From: Saprospiraceae bacterium
GTDB taxonomy: Bacteria; Bacteroidota; Bacteroidia; Chitinophagales; Saprospiraceae
Reading direction: 5' to 3'
DNA: 64,000 bases
Assembly: GCA_016714085.1 (NCBI GenBank)
Contig: JADJNW010000005.1
Span: 62,001 to 126,000, forward strand
The stretch's first letter is position 1, and every line of letters starts with the position of its first letter. The notes beneath the pieces were generated by a model. It made no database searches and had not been told where the DNA came from. It saw only the letters and a list, made by a program, of their open reading frames with translations. Of the stretch, positions 45,814 to 54,614 are shown piece by piece. The position numbers and the translations under genes were made by a program.

Positions 45814-46939
45814 TGCTTGCTTTTTTCGACTTCATATCTAAGGTTAAGGAAATGACATGTGAAAAGGTATTATCCTGATCGCCAATATCGGTGAAAGCGT
45901 AGTCCAATTTTAAAACGGAAATCTTCAAACCCAGGCCAATACTGGGGCGTACAGCAAGAATTTCTTTGTTGTCAAATTGTTTTTCTTTTTGAAATTGGCT
46001 GACACCAGCTCGCAAAAACAGAAAGCTATAATCCGCTTCAATGCCAAACGCCGGATCGATACTGAATGGATTCGCAGAAATCAAGGTGTTGCGCTTGCCA
46101 TCGGTGGTGATATTAAAATCTAATTCTGGCGTGATGCCTAATTTATTGAATGCGAAGCGACGAGCGATGCCCAGTTGCAATTGAGGCTTCGTAATTTCTA
46201 CACTGCTGATCGGGATTTCGTTATTCGTTAATTCCAATACTTCTTTTTCTTCTTCGGTAAAATCAAAAGACCAGGCATTGAAGGTACTGGTGACATCCTT
46301 TGCCACTGCGCCGAAGCGCCAATTGCCAATCGAATACTGCCCACCAAAATCCAGGCCAAAGCCCCAAGCTGTCGCAAATGGGCCGATACGTCGATGTATA
46401 ACTTTCACATTTCCACCGAGTTGTAACTTTCCGGCTTTAGTGCGAATAGGTTGTGCATAGCTGATCAGAAAAGCATAATCTGCTGCCGAAAATTCGGTGA
46501 CATTGTCAAAATTAACGGTGCCATCGCTTTCGTAAAGGCTCAACGTATTAGGAATTTCATCAATACCAAAACGAATCAGCGAAACGCCCAATCTCCGCCC
46601 AGGCTGCGACATTGGAAGCGTAATGCCGAGATAATCGAATTTGCCAACACCGCCAAACCACTCCGAGTGCATTACTCCAACCTGGAGTCCTTGCAACTCA
46701 ATCGAAGATAAACCCGCCGGATTCCACGCTGAAGAAGTGACATCATCTACAGTGGCAACGACCGCGTTGCCCATGCCTTGTGCACGCGCACCTACGCCAA
46801 TCGAAAGGAATTCATTGCTGTATTTCTGGGCGAAAGCATGATTTACAATTGAGATGCAAATTAAAAACAGAAGTATTAATTGTCTGGATTTATTTAGCCG
46901 AATGCCATTCGGCGCTACGGTTTGTATCCTTGATTTCAT
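45806..46939 (-). CDS. PorV/PorQ-family outer-membrane beta-barrel protein
   Basis: A 377-residue protein with a signal peptide (LILLFLICISIVNHAFAQ). The opening of the mature chain, FLSIGVGARAQGMGNAVVAT, then VDDVTSSAWNPAGLSSIE, is the signature of the PorV/PorQ (UPF0164) family. The remainder alternates strands and turns as expected for a FadL-like barrel (SLIRFGIDEIPNTLSLYESD, GLKISVLKLDYAFTDIGDQ). PorV is a T9SS shuttle protein that brings cargo to the attachment complex; PorQ and other paralogues are less understood. Which paralogue this is cannot be settled from the sequence alone. No other por gene is in the window. Confidence 0.82.
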   Translation of the reverse strand: MKSRIQTVAPNGIRLNKSRQLILLFLICISIVNHAFAQKYSNEFLSIGVGARAQGMGNAVVATVDDVTSSAWNPAGLSSIELQGLQVGVMHSEWFGGVGKFDYLGITLPMSQPGRRLGVSLIRFGIDEIPNTLSLYESDGTVNFDNVTEFSAADYAFLISYAQPIRTKAGKLQLGGNVKVIHRRIGPFATAWGFGLDFGGQYSIGNWRFGAVAKDVTSTFNAWSFDFTEEEKEVLELTNNEIPISSVEITKPQLQLGIARRFAFNKLGITPELDFNITTDGKRNTLISANPFSIDPAFGIEADYSFLFLRAGVSQFQKEKQFDNKEILAVRPSIGLGLKISVLKLDYAFTDIGDQDNTFSHVISLTLDMKSKKASTN

Positions 46940-47084
46940 TCAATTTTCAATTTTAGCTAAGAACGCTGGTATCCATTTCAAAGTGTGTTGCAAATTAAAG
47001 GATAAACTCAAAAAATTCTGTAATGAACAGAAGTGTAATCGCCGCGTCTAAAAAAGAAAATGCAGAAAACGAAGTCAATATCCT

Positions 47085-47092
47085 TATTTTTG
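47085..47092 (+). promoter_or_regulatory. Bacteroidota -7 element (TATTTTTG) adjoining the engB start
   Basis: An exact TAnnTTTG lies only 5 bp before ATG 47098. If used, transcription would begin at or right next to the start codon, giving a leaderless or near-leaderless mRNA. Confidence 0.4.
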
Positions 47093-47097
47093 CGATT

Positions 47098-47703
47098 ATG
47101 GACATCAAAGAAACGGTTTTCGTAGGGAGTTTTCCGAGCGAGCATCAGTGTCCGAAAGACGGACTGCCGGAATTTGCTTTTATCGGACGATCGAATGTAG
47201 GAAAGTCTTCGCTCATCAATATGTTGTGCGGGCGGAAGAATCTGGCGCATATCTCGAGTAAACCAGGCAAGACTCAAATGCTGAATTATTATAAAATCAA
47301 TCATGAATGGTATATTGTGGACTTGCCAGGATATGGTTATGCTAAAATTTCCAAGAAAAAACGTCAGGAATGGGAACGCATGATGCACAATTATTTGATG
47401 CACCGGGTGACTTTGCAATGCGCGTTTGTTTTGATTGATGCCAATGTGCCCCCTCAACCCAGCGATATAGAATTTATCAATAGTCTTGGAGAAATGCGCG
47501 TTCCATTTGTGATTGCTTATACAAAATTGGATCGTTTGAAAGATGAGGAAGCGTGCAAGCAAAATATTGGATTGATTCAACAAGAATTATTACAATATTG
47601 GAACGAGTTGCCGCAGCAATTTGAAACCTCGGCAGAGCGTGGCTGGGGTCGAACTGAAATACTGAAGTTTATTGAAAAAGTAAACACGCAAACGCTAAAG
47701 TAA
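47098..47703 (+). CDS. engB: EngB/YihA ribosome-biogenesis GTPase
   Basis: A 201-residue GTPase. G1 is FIGRSNVGKSSLINML, G2 is in ISSKPGKTQMLNYY, G3 is IVDLPGYGYAKISKKKR (DxPG), G4 is IAYTKLDRL and G5 is ETSAERGWG. The start at 47098 (MDIKETVFVGSFP) fits the family; a frame-compatible ATG at 47023 would add 25 residues (MNRSVIAASKKENAENEVNI) with no family support. EngB binds the 50S precursor and is usually essential. The next gene starts 1 bp after the stop. Confidence 0.92.
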   Translation: MDIKETVFVGSFPSEHQCPKDGLPEFAFIGRSNVGKSSLINMLCGRKNLAHISSKPGKTQMLNYYKINHEWYIVDLPGYGYAKISKKKRQEWERMMHNYLMHRVTLQCAFVLIDANVPPQPSDIEFINSLGEMRVPFVIAYTKLDRLKDEEACKQNIGLIQQELLQYWNELPQQFETSAERGWGRTEILKFIEKVNTQTLK

Positions 47704-47704
47704 A

Positions 47705-49399
47705 ATGAAATCGCAGCATAAAATTTATCCACATGTATTGCCGGAAATCGAAGATTGGCCAATTTACAAATTGAGTGAAGACCGACGCAATTTTGTTCGA
47801 GAGATTACCTCTAATACGGTTCGGCATTTTTTCAAATTGTCGCCTGCTGCGCTACGTGATGTGATTGCCAGATCAATTTATATGGAGCGCATCCGAATTA
47901 AAGAAGAACCCTGGAAAGTAGATCCACCCAAGGAACGTCAATTCTGGAAGAAAATTCAACGACAATTAGCGAGCCATTCTTTGGATAAAAATGAAGCAGA
48001 GGCGGCTAAAGTCAACGAAGAAATTTTGCAGCAAATCGCGCTCCGTTATAGCGAAGAGATTGTCGGCACTTTTAATATCCGCACCTTTCGGTTTGCCCGG
48101 AAATTCCTGACCATGTTTTTTACACGCTTGCTCAATACCGCTGCAGGCAGAAGTATTTGGGGTAGCAAGCATCGCTTGTACGATCGAATGTTGGTAAAAG
48201 GACAGATCGAAACGGTGCATCGTTTGTTTGAAAAAGGCAATATTGTAGTGGTGCCGACCCATTTTAGCAATTTGGACTCTATTCTCATTGGCTACGCGCT
48301 GGACACCTTTGCTGGCTTGCCTTCCTTCTCTTATGGAGCGGGATTAAATTTATACAATGCCGGTTTTGCTGCATATTTTATGAATCGCTTGGGTGCTTAT
48401 CGCGTGGATCGGCGCAAAAAAAATCCGATTTATCTGGAAACGCTCAAGATCATGTCTAATCTTTCCATCCAGCGTGGAGTGAACAGCTTGTTTTTTCCGG
48501 GCGGTACGCGCTCGCGGTCGGGTGAACTGGAATCCAAGCTTAAAATGGGCTTGTTGGGTACGGTATTAGAGGCGCAGCGGGAGTTGTTTGCGAAAGGTGA
48601 AGACACCAAAGTATTTGTGATTCCGATGGTCTTGAGTTATCATTTTGTTTTGGAAGCGCCATTCTTGATCGAGCAGCACCTGCGCAATATGGGCAAGGAA
48701 AAATATATGAAATCGAAAGATGATTTTTATAATCCCTGGAAAGTATTACAATTTGCCTGGAAATTTTTTGCAGAAAGCAATACCATTACGGTTTCTTTTG
48801 GTCAGCCGCTCGATGTACTTGGCAATCCGGTGGATAGCGAAGGCAATAGCTATGACAAATATAATAATTTAATCGATGTAAAAGAATATTTTTTATCAGA
48901 TCATAAAATACAGGAAGACGAGCAACGTGAGGGTGAATACACTAAAATATTAGCGGATAAAATTATAGAGCGATATCATAAAGATAATATTGTATTAAGT
49001 AGTCATTTAGTTTCTTTTGCGGCTTTTCAATTATTGAAGCATGAAAATGCAAAACTTGATTTGTATGGCATTCTTCGATTGCCAACGGATGATTTTGTTT
49101 TTTCAAATAATGCTTTGAAAGATGTAGTAACGCAGTTAAAGAATCAGCTGTTAAAAATGGAAAAAACAGATAATATTAAACTTTCCGAGCAAATTTACTG
49201 GGATGTAGATCAATTGATTGTCGATGCCGTTAAACGATTGGGTAATTATCATTTACAAAAACCACTTCGATATAATAAAAGCGGACAAATCGTGAGTGAA
49301 AGTTTTAAGTTATTATATTTTTATCATAATCGCCTGGAAAATTATGGTTTGCAGGAAGCTATCAAATGGAAAAAGCCTGAATTAGTGGAACTTATATAA
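47705..49399 (+). CDS. Glycerolipid acyltransferase (PlsB/PlsC superfamily)
   Basis: A 564-residue protein, longer than a simple PlsC. The acyltransferase core contains the catalytic motif VVPTHFSNLDSILIGYAL (Hx4D) near residue 185, the YRVDRRKKNPIYLETLK block, and NSLFFPGGTRSRSGELESKL, the acyl-acceptor motif with FPGGTRS in place of FPEGTRS. Long flanking helices lie on both sides, as in glycerol-3-phosphate acyltransferases. It probably transfers an acyl group to glycerol phosphate or lysophosphatidate at the inner membrane. It lies 1 bp downstream of engB, so the two are co-transcribed. Confidence 0.85.
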   Translation: MKSQHKIYPHVLPEIEDWPIYKLSEDRRNFVREITSNTVRHFFKLSPAALRDVIARSIYMERIRIKEEPWKVDPPKERQFWKKIQRQLASHSLDKNEAEAAKVNEEILQQIALRYSEEIVGTFNIRTFRFARKFLTMFFTRLLNTAAGRSIWGSKHRLYDRMLVKGQIETVHRLFEKGNIVVVPTHFSNLDSILIGYALDTFAGLPSFSYGAGLNLYNAGFAAYFMNRLGAYRVDRRKKNPIYLETLKIMSNLSIQRGVNSLFFPGGTRSRSGELESKLKMGLLGTVLEAQRELFAKGEDTKVFVIPMVLSYHFVLEAPFLIEQHLRNMGKEKYMKSKDDFYNPWKVLQFAWKFFAESNTITVSFGQPLDVLGNPVDSEGNSYDKYNNLIDVKEYFLSDHKIQEDEQREGEYTKILADKIIERYHKDNIVLSSHLVSFAAFQLLKHENAKLDLYGILRLPTDDFVFSNNALKDVVTQLKNQLLKMEKTDNIKLSEQIYWDVDQLIVDAVKRLGNYHLQKPLRYNKSGQIVSESFKLLYFYHNRLENYGLQEAIKWKKPELVELI

Positions 49400-49434
49400 G
49401 TTCATTTATTTGCATTTAGAACGAGTTGTACCCG

Positions 49435-50214
49435 ATGAAGAATTTGAGACAGATTTTCCTTTCGGAGCGCATAGTAATGGTGGTCATTTTGCTGAATGCT
49501 TTGATCGTATTTATGATGTACTTTCCGGCATATAGTAATAATTTGACGCTTGAATTAATCGATCATGCATTTCTTTTATTTTTTATTATTGAAGTTATTG
49601 TAAAATTATCTATTTTTAAGCCCCGGCAATATTTCTCCATTGGCTGGAATCGCTTTGATTTTGCTATTGTTGTGGCGAGTTTGCCCTCCGTCCTGGTTTA
49701 TTTTTTACCTGTTCCGAATACCTCTTTACTTATTATTTTGCGCTTATTTCGCCTTATTCGCCTCATCCGATTTATTCGGTTTATTCCTGATCTGAATAAA
49801 GTAATGCTTGGCTTGGGGCGTGCACTGCGAGCCTCTGTTTTTGTGCTATTGGCATTGGTCGTACTCAATTTTTTATTAGCAATATTTACCTGCCATTTTT
49901 ATGCTGGTATTGCACCTGAATATTTTGGCGATCCTTTATTATCTGCATATTCTATTTTTCAAATGTTCACAGTGGAAGGCTGGCACGAGATCGCGGGTAC
50001 CATCGCTGAAAAAACAGGAAGCCCTTTATTGATGGGCATTACACGCTTTTATTTTGTGCTGGTTGTATTGGTAGGAGGCATCTTTGGAATGTCCCTGGCA
50101 AATGCGGTTTTTGTGGATGAAATGACTATGGATAATACGCGAACCCTGGAAGATAAAGTGGACAAATTACATCGTGAAATCATGGAATTAAAAGAAATGC
50201 TAAAAAAACGATAA
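49435..50214 (+). CDS. Voltage-gated ion channel (single-domain, NaChBac-like)
   Basis: A 259-residue protein from ATG 49435. S1-S3 span roughly residues 13-95. S4 is LRLFRLIRLIRFIRFIPDL near 104-122, with Arg every third residue, the voltage sensor. S5 is VFVLLALVVLNFLLAIFT, the pore loop FQMFTVEGWHEIAG near 178-191, S6 about 200-225 (YFVLVVLVGGIFGMSLANAV), and the C-terminal coiled coil DNTRTLEDKVDKLHREIMEL as in BacNav tetramers. The filter reads TVEGW where NaChBac has TLESW, so ion preference is uncertain. Should form a homotetramer in the inner membrane. Confidence 0.85.
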   Translation: MKNLRQIFLSERIVMVVILLNALIVFMMYFPAYSNNLTLELIDHAFLLFFIIEVIVKLSIFKPRQYFSIGWNRFDFAIVVASLPSVLVYFLPVPNTSLLIILRLFRLIRLIRFIRFIPDLNKVMLGLGRALRASVFVLLALVVLNFLLAIFTCHFYAGIAPEYFGDPLLSAYSIFQMFTVEGWHEIAGTIAEKTGSPLLMGITRFYFVLVVLVGGIFGMSLANAVFVDEMTMDNTRTLEDKVDKLHREIMELKEMLKKR

Positions 50215-50286
50215 ATAAATGTAATGAAACTAATATGCCGATAATAAAACTTGATTAATTTATAATATTAAAACTAAGTTTATACT

Positions 50287-51252
50287 GTGAAAGCATTAGT
50301 TCTCGAAGGCAAAAACCAATCCTCGATATATAAAAATGTTGAAGATGTACAAGTTGCTGAAGGCGAGGTGATTGTACAAATTAAAGCTGCGGCACTTAAC
50401 CGCAGGGATTATTTTATTACACAAGGATTATATCCGAGTATCAAATTTCCTTGCATTCTTGGATCGGATGGCGCGGGTTTATATAATAATCGAGAAATTA
50501 TTATCAATCCTAATCATAATTGGGGTAATAATTCTACTTTTCAGTCTAAAGAATATCATATTTTAGGTTTGCCAAAGCAAGGAACATTGGCTGAACGCAT
50601 TGCTGTTAATCCTGATCGTTTAGTCGATAAACCTTCGCATCTCACCTGGGAACAGGCGGCCGCGCTGCCTTTGGCCGGGATGACCGCTTATCGGGCTTTG
50701 TTTACAAAAGGTCAAATACAGGCTGGTGATAAAGTTTTGATAACGGGCATCGGCGGCGGCGTAGCTTTGTTTGCGATGCAATTTGCGATTGCAGCAGGTG
50801 CAAAGGTTTTTGTTACATCTGGTTCATCAGAAAAAATTGCGAAAGCCATAGAAATGGGCGCTGCGGGTGGCGTAAATTATAACGATAAAAATTGGAATCA
50901 GCAATTAGTAGAACAAGCCGGAAGCTTTGATATCATTCTGGATAGCGCTGGTGGCGAAAGTTTTGTACCCTTACCAAAATTATGTAATCCCGGCGGACGA
51001 ATTGTAATATATGGCGGCACTTTAGGTAAAATTCCTGAAATAAGTCCTCAGATTATTTTCTGGCGACAGCTTTCCATTCTGGGAAGCACTATGGCTACGG
51101 ATTCGGAATTTAAAGATATGATACATTTTGTAAATAAAAATAAAATTATTCCTGTTGTAGATTCCATTTATGATATAAAAGACGGCAACGCAGCGTTTGA
51201 AAAATTAGCACAGAGCAATCAATTTGGAAAAATCGTTATTACTATAAATTAA
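50287..51252 (+). CDS. Quinone oxidoreductase / zinc-free MDR-family dehydrogenase
   Basis: A 321-residue MDR-superfamily enzyme starting at GTG 50287. The N-terminal GroES-like fold has VIVQIKAAALNRRDYFITQG and FPCILGSDGAGLY; the nucleotide-binding domain has LPLAGMTAYRALF, VLITGIGGGVALFAMQFAIA (Rossmann) and DIILDSAGGE, ending GGRIVIYGGT. The Cys and His ligands of the structural and catalytic zinc are missing, as in QOR-type reductases. It should use NADPH to reduce quinones or enones. The stop codon is followed directly by palindromic element 51252-51280. Confidence 0.86.
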   Translation: MKALVLEGKNQSSIYKNVEDVQVAEGEVIVQIKAAALNRRDYFITQGLYPSIKFPCILGSDGAGLYNNREIIINPNHNWGNNSTFQSKEYHILGLPKQGTLAERIAVNPDRLVDKPSHLTWEQAAALPLAGMTAYRALFTKGQIQAGDKVLITGIGGGVALFAMQFAIAAGAKVFVTSGSSEKIAKAIEMGAAGGVNYNDKNWNQQLVEQAGSFDIILDSAGGESFVPLPKLCNPGGRIVIYGGTLGKIPEISPQIIFWRQLSILGSTMATDSEFKDMIHFVNKNKIIPVVDSIYDIKDGNAAFEKLAQSNQFGKIVITIN

Positions 51253-51280
51253 TATGCCGCACTTTTAAAGTGTGGCATAT
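51252..51280. repeat. GGC-type palindromic element, copy 1
   Basis: ATATGCCGCACTTT and TAAAGTGTGGCATAT form a nearly perfect hairpin (one G-U pair). It begins at the last base of the preceding stop codon. Member of a family also found at 51292, 59246, 60712 and 63049. Confidence 0.75.
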
Positions 51281-51291
51281 TTCGACAGGAA

Positions 51292-51322
51292 GTTGTGCCA
51301 CATCTTAAAGATGCGACACAAG
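51292..51322. repeat. GGC-type palindromic element, copy 2
   Basis: GTTGTGCCACATCTT and AAAGATGCGACACAA(G) pair with two mismatches. It lies 11 bp beyond copy 1, in the short space before the phosphodiesterase gene. Confidence 0.65.
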
Positions 51323-51330
51323 TCTTTATG

Positions 51331-51876
51331 ATGAAAAGAATCGGCTTACTCTCTGATACACATAGTTTTTTAGATGAAAAAATATTCGACTATTTTGCTG
51401 AATGTAATGAAATCTGGCATGCTGGTGATATTGGAAGCATAGAAATTGCGGATCGACTCGAAGCGTTCAAGCCCTTTCGTGCTGTGTATGGCAATATTGA
51501 TGGAGGCGAAATCCGACAGCGCTATCCACTTGATTTACAATTTAATTGTGAAGAAGTGAATGTTTTTATGACACATATCGGCGGCTATCCCGGAAAATAT
51601 AATAATCGTGTAAAGAATATCATAAAAACAACTGCGCCCAAACTCTATATCTGCGGGCATTCCCATATTTTGAAAGTAATATCCGATAAAGAATTCGGTT
51701 TATTACATATCAATCCTGGCTCTTGCGGAAATGAAGGTTTTCATAAAATAAAAACGATTGTAAGGTTTACTTTAGATGCAGGAAGTATCAAGGATTTGGA
51801 AGTAATAGAATTGGGTAGGAGAGGGGATATGTCACCTCCATTTGAATCATCTGATGACTTTGAAGTCACCAGATGA
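51331..51876 (+). CDS. YfcE-type metallophosphoesterase
   Basis: A 181-residue calcineurin-like phosphoesterase of the YfcE/MJ0936 group. The metal ligands are visible as RIGLLSDTHSFLD (DxH), WHAGDIGSIE (GD), VYGNIDGGE (GN), FMTHIG and YICGHSHILKV (GHSH), and the end has LHINPGSCG. It should hydrolyse phosphodiesters with two metal ions; the cellular substrate is unknown. The start is taken at the second of two adjacent ATG codons (51331, MKRIGLLSDTH); the in-frame GTG at 51295 would run through a palindromic repeat and is rejected. Confidence 0.88.
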   Translation: MKRIGLLSDTHSFLDEKIFDYFAECNEIWHAGDIGSIEIADRLEAFKPFRAVYGNIDGGEIRQRYPLDLQFNCEEVNVFMTHIGGYPGKYNNRVKNIIKTTAPKLYICGHSHILKVISDKEFGLLHINPGSCGNEGFHKIKTIVRFTLDAGSIKDLEVIELGRRGDMSPPFESSDDFEVTR

Positions 51877-51896
51877 CCCAAAATGAAGCATGAAGT

Positions 51897-52700
51897 TTAT
51901 TTTTTTCGAATGTAAATATCCCCATTCCAGGTTTGCATCGAAAACTCCGGCCCGCCGCCATTTATAGAGCCGCTGATCCAATTATCAACCACCGTTCTTT
52001 TCCATTTGTCGCCTTCGTTTTTGATCGGATTAGGTGATTTGGTAAGCTGCATATCAAAGTCGGTGTACATATCACCTCGCTGAGTTTTCATTTTGAAATT
52101 TGCTTTCGCAGCGCTCGGTAAAGTAATATCTACTTTTCCATTATAAGTTACAAATGTCATGGGTTCATCTGTACTAATCTTGTTGAAAGTCACCACAATT
52201 GGACCGTTATAAGTATTGGCAACCACAGAACCTTCGATATCCTTGGCGGTGATGTGTCCATTATACGTTTCAATCGCAATTTTTCCGACAATATTTTCCA
52301 CCACAACATCTGCATCATTATAACTTTCCAATTGTAGATCAAAGTTGCGCGGCACTTCGATGTTCAAGCTTAAGCCTTTGTTCCAATCTTCCGATTCTAC
52401 ATAAACCTCGTTGCCTTCCTCGACGACTTCCAAGCTTGGAAAGCCGCCACTGATTTTTTTCATGCCATTTTTAGCTTCGGTAATTTTGGTTTCGCCACCC
52501 GACAGACTTTGATATTTGACCAATACATCCTGTCGATTGACGCCCTTTACCGTGATCGGACCTTTGTGAATTTCCACATACAGGGTTCCTCTTTTCCCAG
52601 GATCGCTGAGCGGGACGCTAATGTCCTGGTTTTGTTGCGCCATTACCCAGGTGAAGGAGAGTAATAGCATTGCTAATGAAATATTACATCTGTATTTCAT
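51897..52700 (-). CDS. DUF4097-family exported beta-strand repeat protein (second of pair)
   Basis: A 267-residue protein with a signal peptide (ISLAMLLLSFTWVMA). The mature chain is a right-handed beta-helix-like DUF4097 region: GTLYVEIHKGPITVKGVNRQ, LQLESYNDADVVVENIVGKI, AIETYNGHITAKDIEGSVVA and VANTYNGPIVVTF, with the recurring YNG/FNG turn. It is probably envelope-located and has no catalytic motif. It is the last gene of the sigma/HEAT/DUF4097 unit and a paralogue of the gene upstream. Confidence 0.82.
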   Translation of the reverse strand: MKYRCNISLAMLLLSFTWVMAQQNQDISVPLSDPGKRGTLYVEIHKGPITVKGVNRQDVLVKYQSLSGGETKITEAKNGMKKISGGFPSLEVVEEGNEVYVESEDWNKGLSLNIEVPRNFDLQLESYNDADVVVENIVGKIAIETYNGHITAKDIEGSVVANTYNGPIVVTFNKISTDEPMTFVTYNGKVDITLPSAAKANFKMKTQRGDMYTDFDMQLTKSPNPIKNEGDKWKRTVVDNWISGSINGGGPEFSMQTWNGDIYIRKK

Positions 52701-52770
52701 GTTGTTAATATTTTAAGATTGTTGAATTGTTTTGATCGTGATAATCAGGAAATTGTGAGTAATAAATTTT

Positions 52771-53670
52771 TTATTGTTCTTTAATATACACATCACCATT
52801 GAAGGTCTCGAATTCTAATTTTGGGCCACCATTGCGCACTTTGATGCCTGCTTTACCGCCAACTTTATAAGCTACGCCCTTACTTTCTTTCGCTTTTTCA
52901 ACTTTTAGCGGAAGCGCTTCGATAGCGGAATCGTCTATATCTGTGTAAAAATCACCATTAAAGCTTTCAAAGTATAAATTGGACGATAATCCTTTTTTGA
53001 ATACAGCATTGATATCTCCGTTCAACGTGTAATAACGGGCATCAATACTGGGGTTCTGGCTAAAAACAAGTTTTACATCTCCATTGATGGTATGCACTTC
53101 TTTTACATTGCTGACATTTTCAAGTGTAATTGCACCATTTACATTATTCGTATTTAATTCACCTTTGGTGTTTTTGACAATAATATCGCCATCATTCACG
53201 GTTGACACGTTTAATAAGATTTGATTCGGCACTTTTATTACATAATCAAACTTCGTATCTTCATAATCGGAATCCCAACGGCAATTATTTTTGTACAATT
53301 GATTCCATTCGCCCCATTCTTCTGTGTTTACCGTTGAAATATTTTCATTGCTGCAAGGCGTTTTATGATATAATAATACTGCGTCGCCTCTTTGTACAAT
53401 GCCGAGTTCATTTTCTGCCCAGGCTTTTTCCATGTCGGTTTCCCTTCTTACTTTGACTGTATTTTTTATTTCCAAAATAATTTGATTGCCCTCATACCCT
53501 TGAATATCAAGCCCACCGCTGATATTGCGGATGTAAAGCTTGCCGGATTCAGAATTATTAACTGTAAATTCTTTTTTAATAATTTCGCTGCGTAAGTTTT
53601 TGGACGATTGTCCTGGCAAACCACAAGTGGTCAATATTGCCAAACTAATTACAAGTAGCCAATTTTTCAT
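52771..53670 (-). CDS. DUF4097-family exported beta-strand repeat protein (first of pair)
   Basis: A 299-residue protein with a signal peptide (MKNWLLVISLAILTTCGLPG); the Cys could be a lipidation site, but LTTC is a poor lipobox. DUF4097-type repeats follow: KLYIRNISGGLDIQGYEG, LLNVSTVNDGDIIVKNTKGE, LNTNNVNGAITLENVSNVKE and VHTINGDVKLVFSQ, with NGD/NGA turns. A Cys-containing insertion (HKTPCSNENIS ... YKNNCRWDSDY) is missing from the second protein. Same orientation and family as 51897-52700; 126 bp downstream of the HEAT-repeat gene. Confidence 0.82.
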   Translation of the reverse strand: MKNWLLVISLAILTTCGLPGQSSKNLRSEIIKKEFTVNNSESGKLYIRNISGGLDIQGYEGNQIILEIKNTVKVRRETDMEKAWAENELGIVQRGDAVLLYHKTPCSNENISTVNTEEWGEWNQLYKNNCRWDSDYEDTKFDYVIKVPNQILLNVSTVNDGDIIVKNTKGELNTNNVNGAITLENVSNVKEVHTINGDVKLVFSQNPSIDARYYTLNGDINAVFKKGLSSNLYFESFNGDFYTDIDDSAIEALPLKVEKAKESKGVAYKVGGKAGIKVRNGGPKLEFETFNGDVYIKEQ

Positions 53671-53687
53671 GGTCGGATGCGTTTTAT

Positions 53688-53783
53688 TGATAAATGATTG
53701 AATAAAAGAATGAATGATTGATTGAGTATTATATAATCTTTAGATCATATTTGTAAACCTTTACACCTGTAAACCTTTACACC
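53688..53783. repeat. GATTGA word repeat followed by two exact 16-bp direct repeats
   Basis: GATAAATGATTGAATAAAAG and GAATGATTGATTGA echo the repeat at 6482-6570. Then TGTAAACCTTTACACC occurs twice exactly (53752-53767 and 53768-53783); its core GTAAACCTTTAC is nearly palindromic. Located between the HEAT-repeat gene and the first DUF4097 gene. Confidence 0.6.
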
Positions 53784-53795
53784 TTTATATCTCCT

Positions 53796-54614
53796 TTACA
53801 TCAAAATCTGAATACTGCTCTTGATTTGTTGTTTCACTTCCTCCGGGGCGCGGCCACTTTTTATCAATTGTTCAAATTCTTTCACCGAGCGTTTTTCCTG
53901 TAATGCTGCCATTATTTCTGCCAATGCAAGCTGCACCAATGGTGAATTCTGGTTTTGAATAGAGCGAATCAGACCTTCGCGCACTTGCGGATACCCCGCA
54001 TACTGATACAAGGCTTCCAGGGCAGCAAGCCGAACGTTTACATTTTTGTCGTTATTCAGCGTTTTGAGCAATGCTTCGGTTACTTCATCACTGGCGTCAT
54101 CGAATTCCTCACTTATTTTCACTGCCTTCAAGCGGTCGTGAATGGATGGTTTTTCCAATAAGGTCAGCATCATCATTTCCTTCATGGATTTGAGTTCATC
54201 CTTGACTTGGGCAATATCTTCTCGCGGCTCATTTGCAGATGGTCGAAGCCAATAGCCACCACCAAAACCTGCCAGTAAAGCCAATACTACAATCGCCGCT
54301 TGCAAAACCGGCGAGGATACCCAACGTTTCTGGAAAAGTCTAACTACAAAGGCTTCTGGCGATTTTTCTGCTTTTGCGCTTTCTTGTGCTAATAATTCTT
54401 GGAAATTCTCACGGAGCACATTTTCTGATTGTAAATAACTCATTGCTTCCAGATGCTTGCTCAGATTGCTCAAATCTTGCAATACTTCCAACTCTATCAA
54501 GCCCTCCTCAATACATTGCTCTATCAATGCTTCCTCTTCGGGCGTGGCGATGCCTTGATTGAAGCGTTCGATTAATTGATCGATGGTTTCCTGTGGTATG
54601 TTCATGATAATCAT
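53796..54614 (-). CDS. Membrane-anchored HEAT-repeat protein, probable anti-sigma factor
   Basis: A 272-residue protein. The N-terminal 95 residues (ETIDQLIERFNQGIATPEEE) are helical and acidic, as in cytoplasmic anti-sigma parts. A membrane helix lies near 105-122 (VLQAAIVVLALLAGFGGGYW), and the periplasmic part has HEAT-like helical repeats (VTEALLKTLNNDKNVNVRLA, then ALEALYQYAGYPQVREGLI). The start overlaps the sigma stop (ATGA, 4 bp), and this coupling plus topology makes an anti-sigma role likely. A zinc-finger HxxxCxxC motif is not seen. It is followed by two DUF4097 genes. Confidence 0.75.
   Translation of the reverse strand: MIIMNIPQETIDQLIERFNQGIATPEEEALIEQCIEEGLIELEVLQDLSNLSKHLEAMSYLQSENVLRENFQELLAQESAKAEKSPEAFVVRLFQKRWVSSPVLQAAIVVLALLAGFGGGYWLRPSANEPREDIAQVKDELKSMKEMMMLTLLEKPSIHDRLKAVKISEEFDDASDEVTEALLKTLNNDKNVNVRLAALEALYQYAGYPQVREGLIRSIQNQNSPLVQLALAEIMAALQEKRSVKEFEQLIKSGRAPEEVKQQIKSSIQILM

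Noticed and set aside
51295..51330. Upstream GTG start of the phosphodiesterase
   Set aside because: The extra residues are encoded by a palindromic repeat; the family begins at MKRIGLLSDTH.
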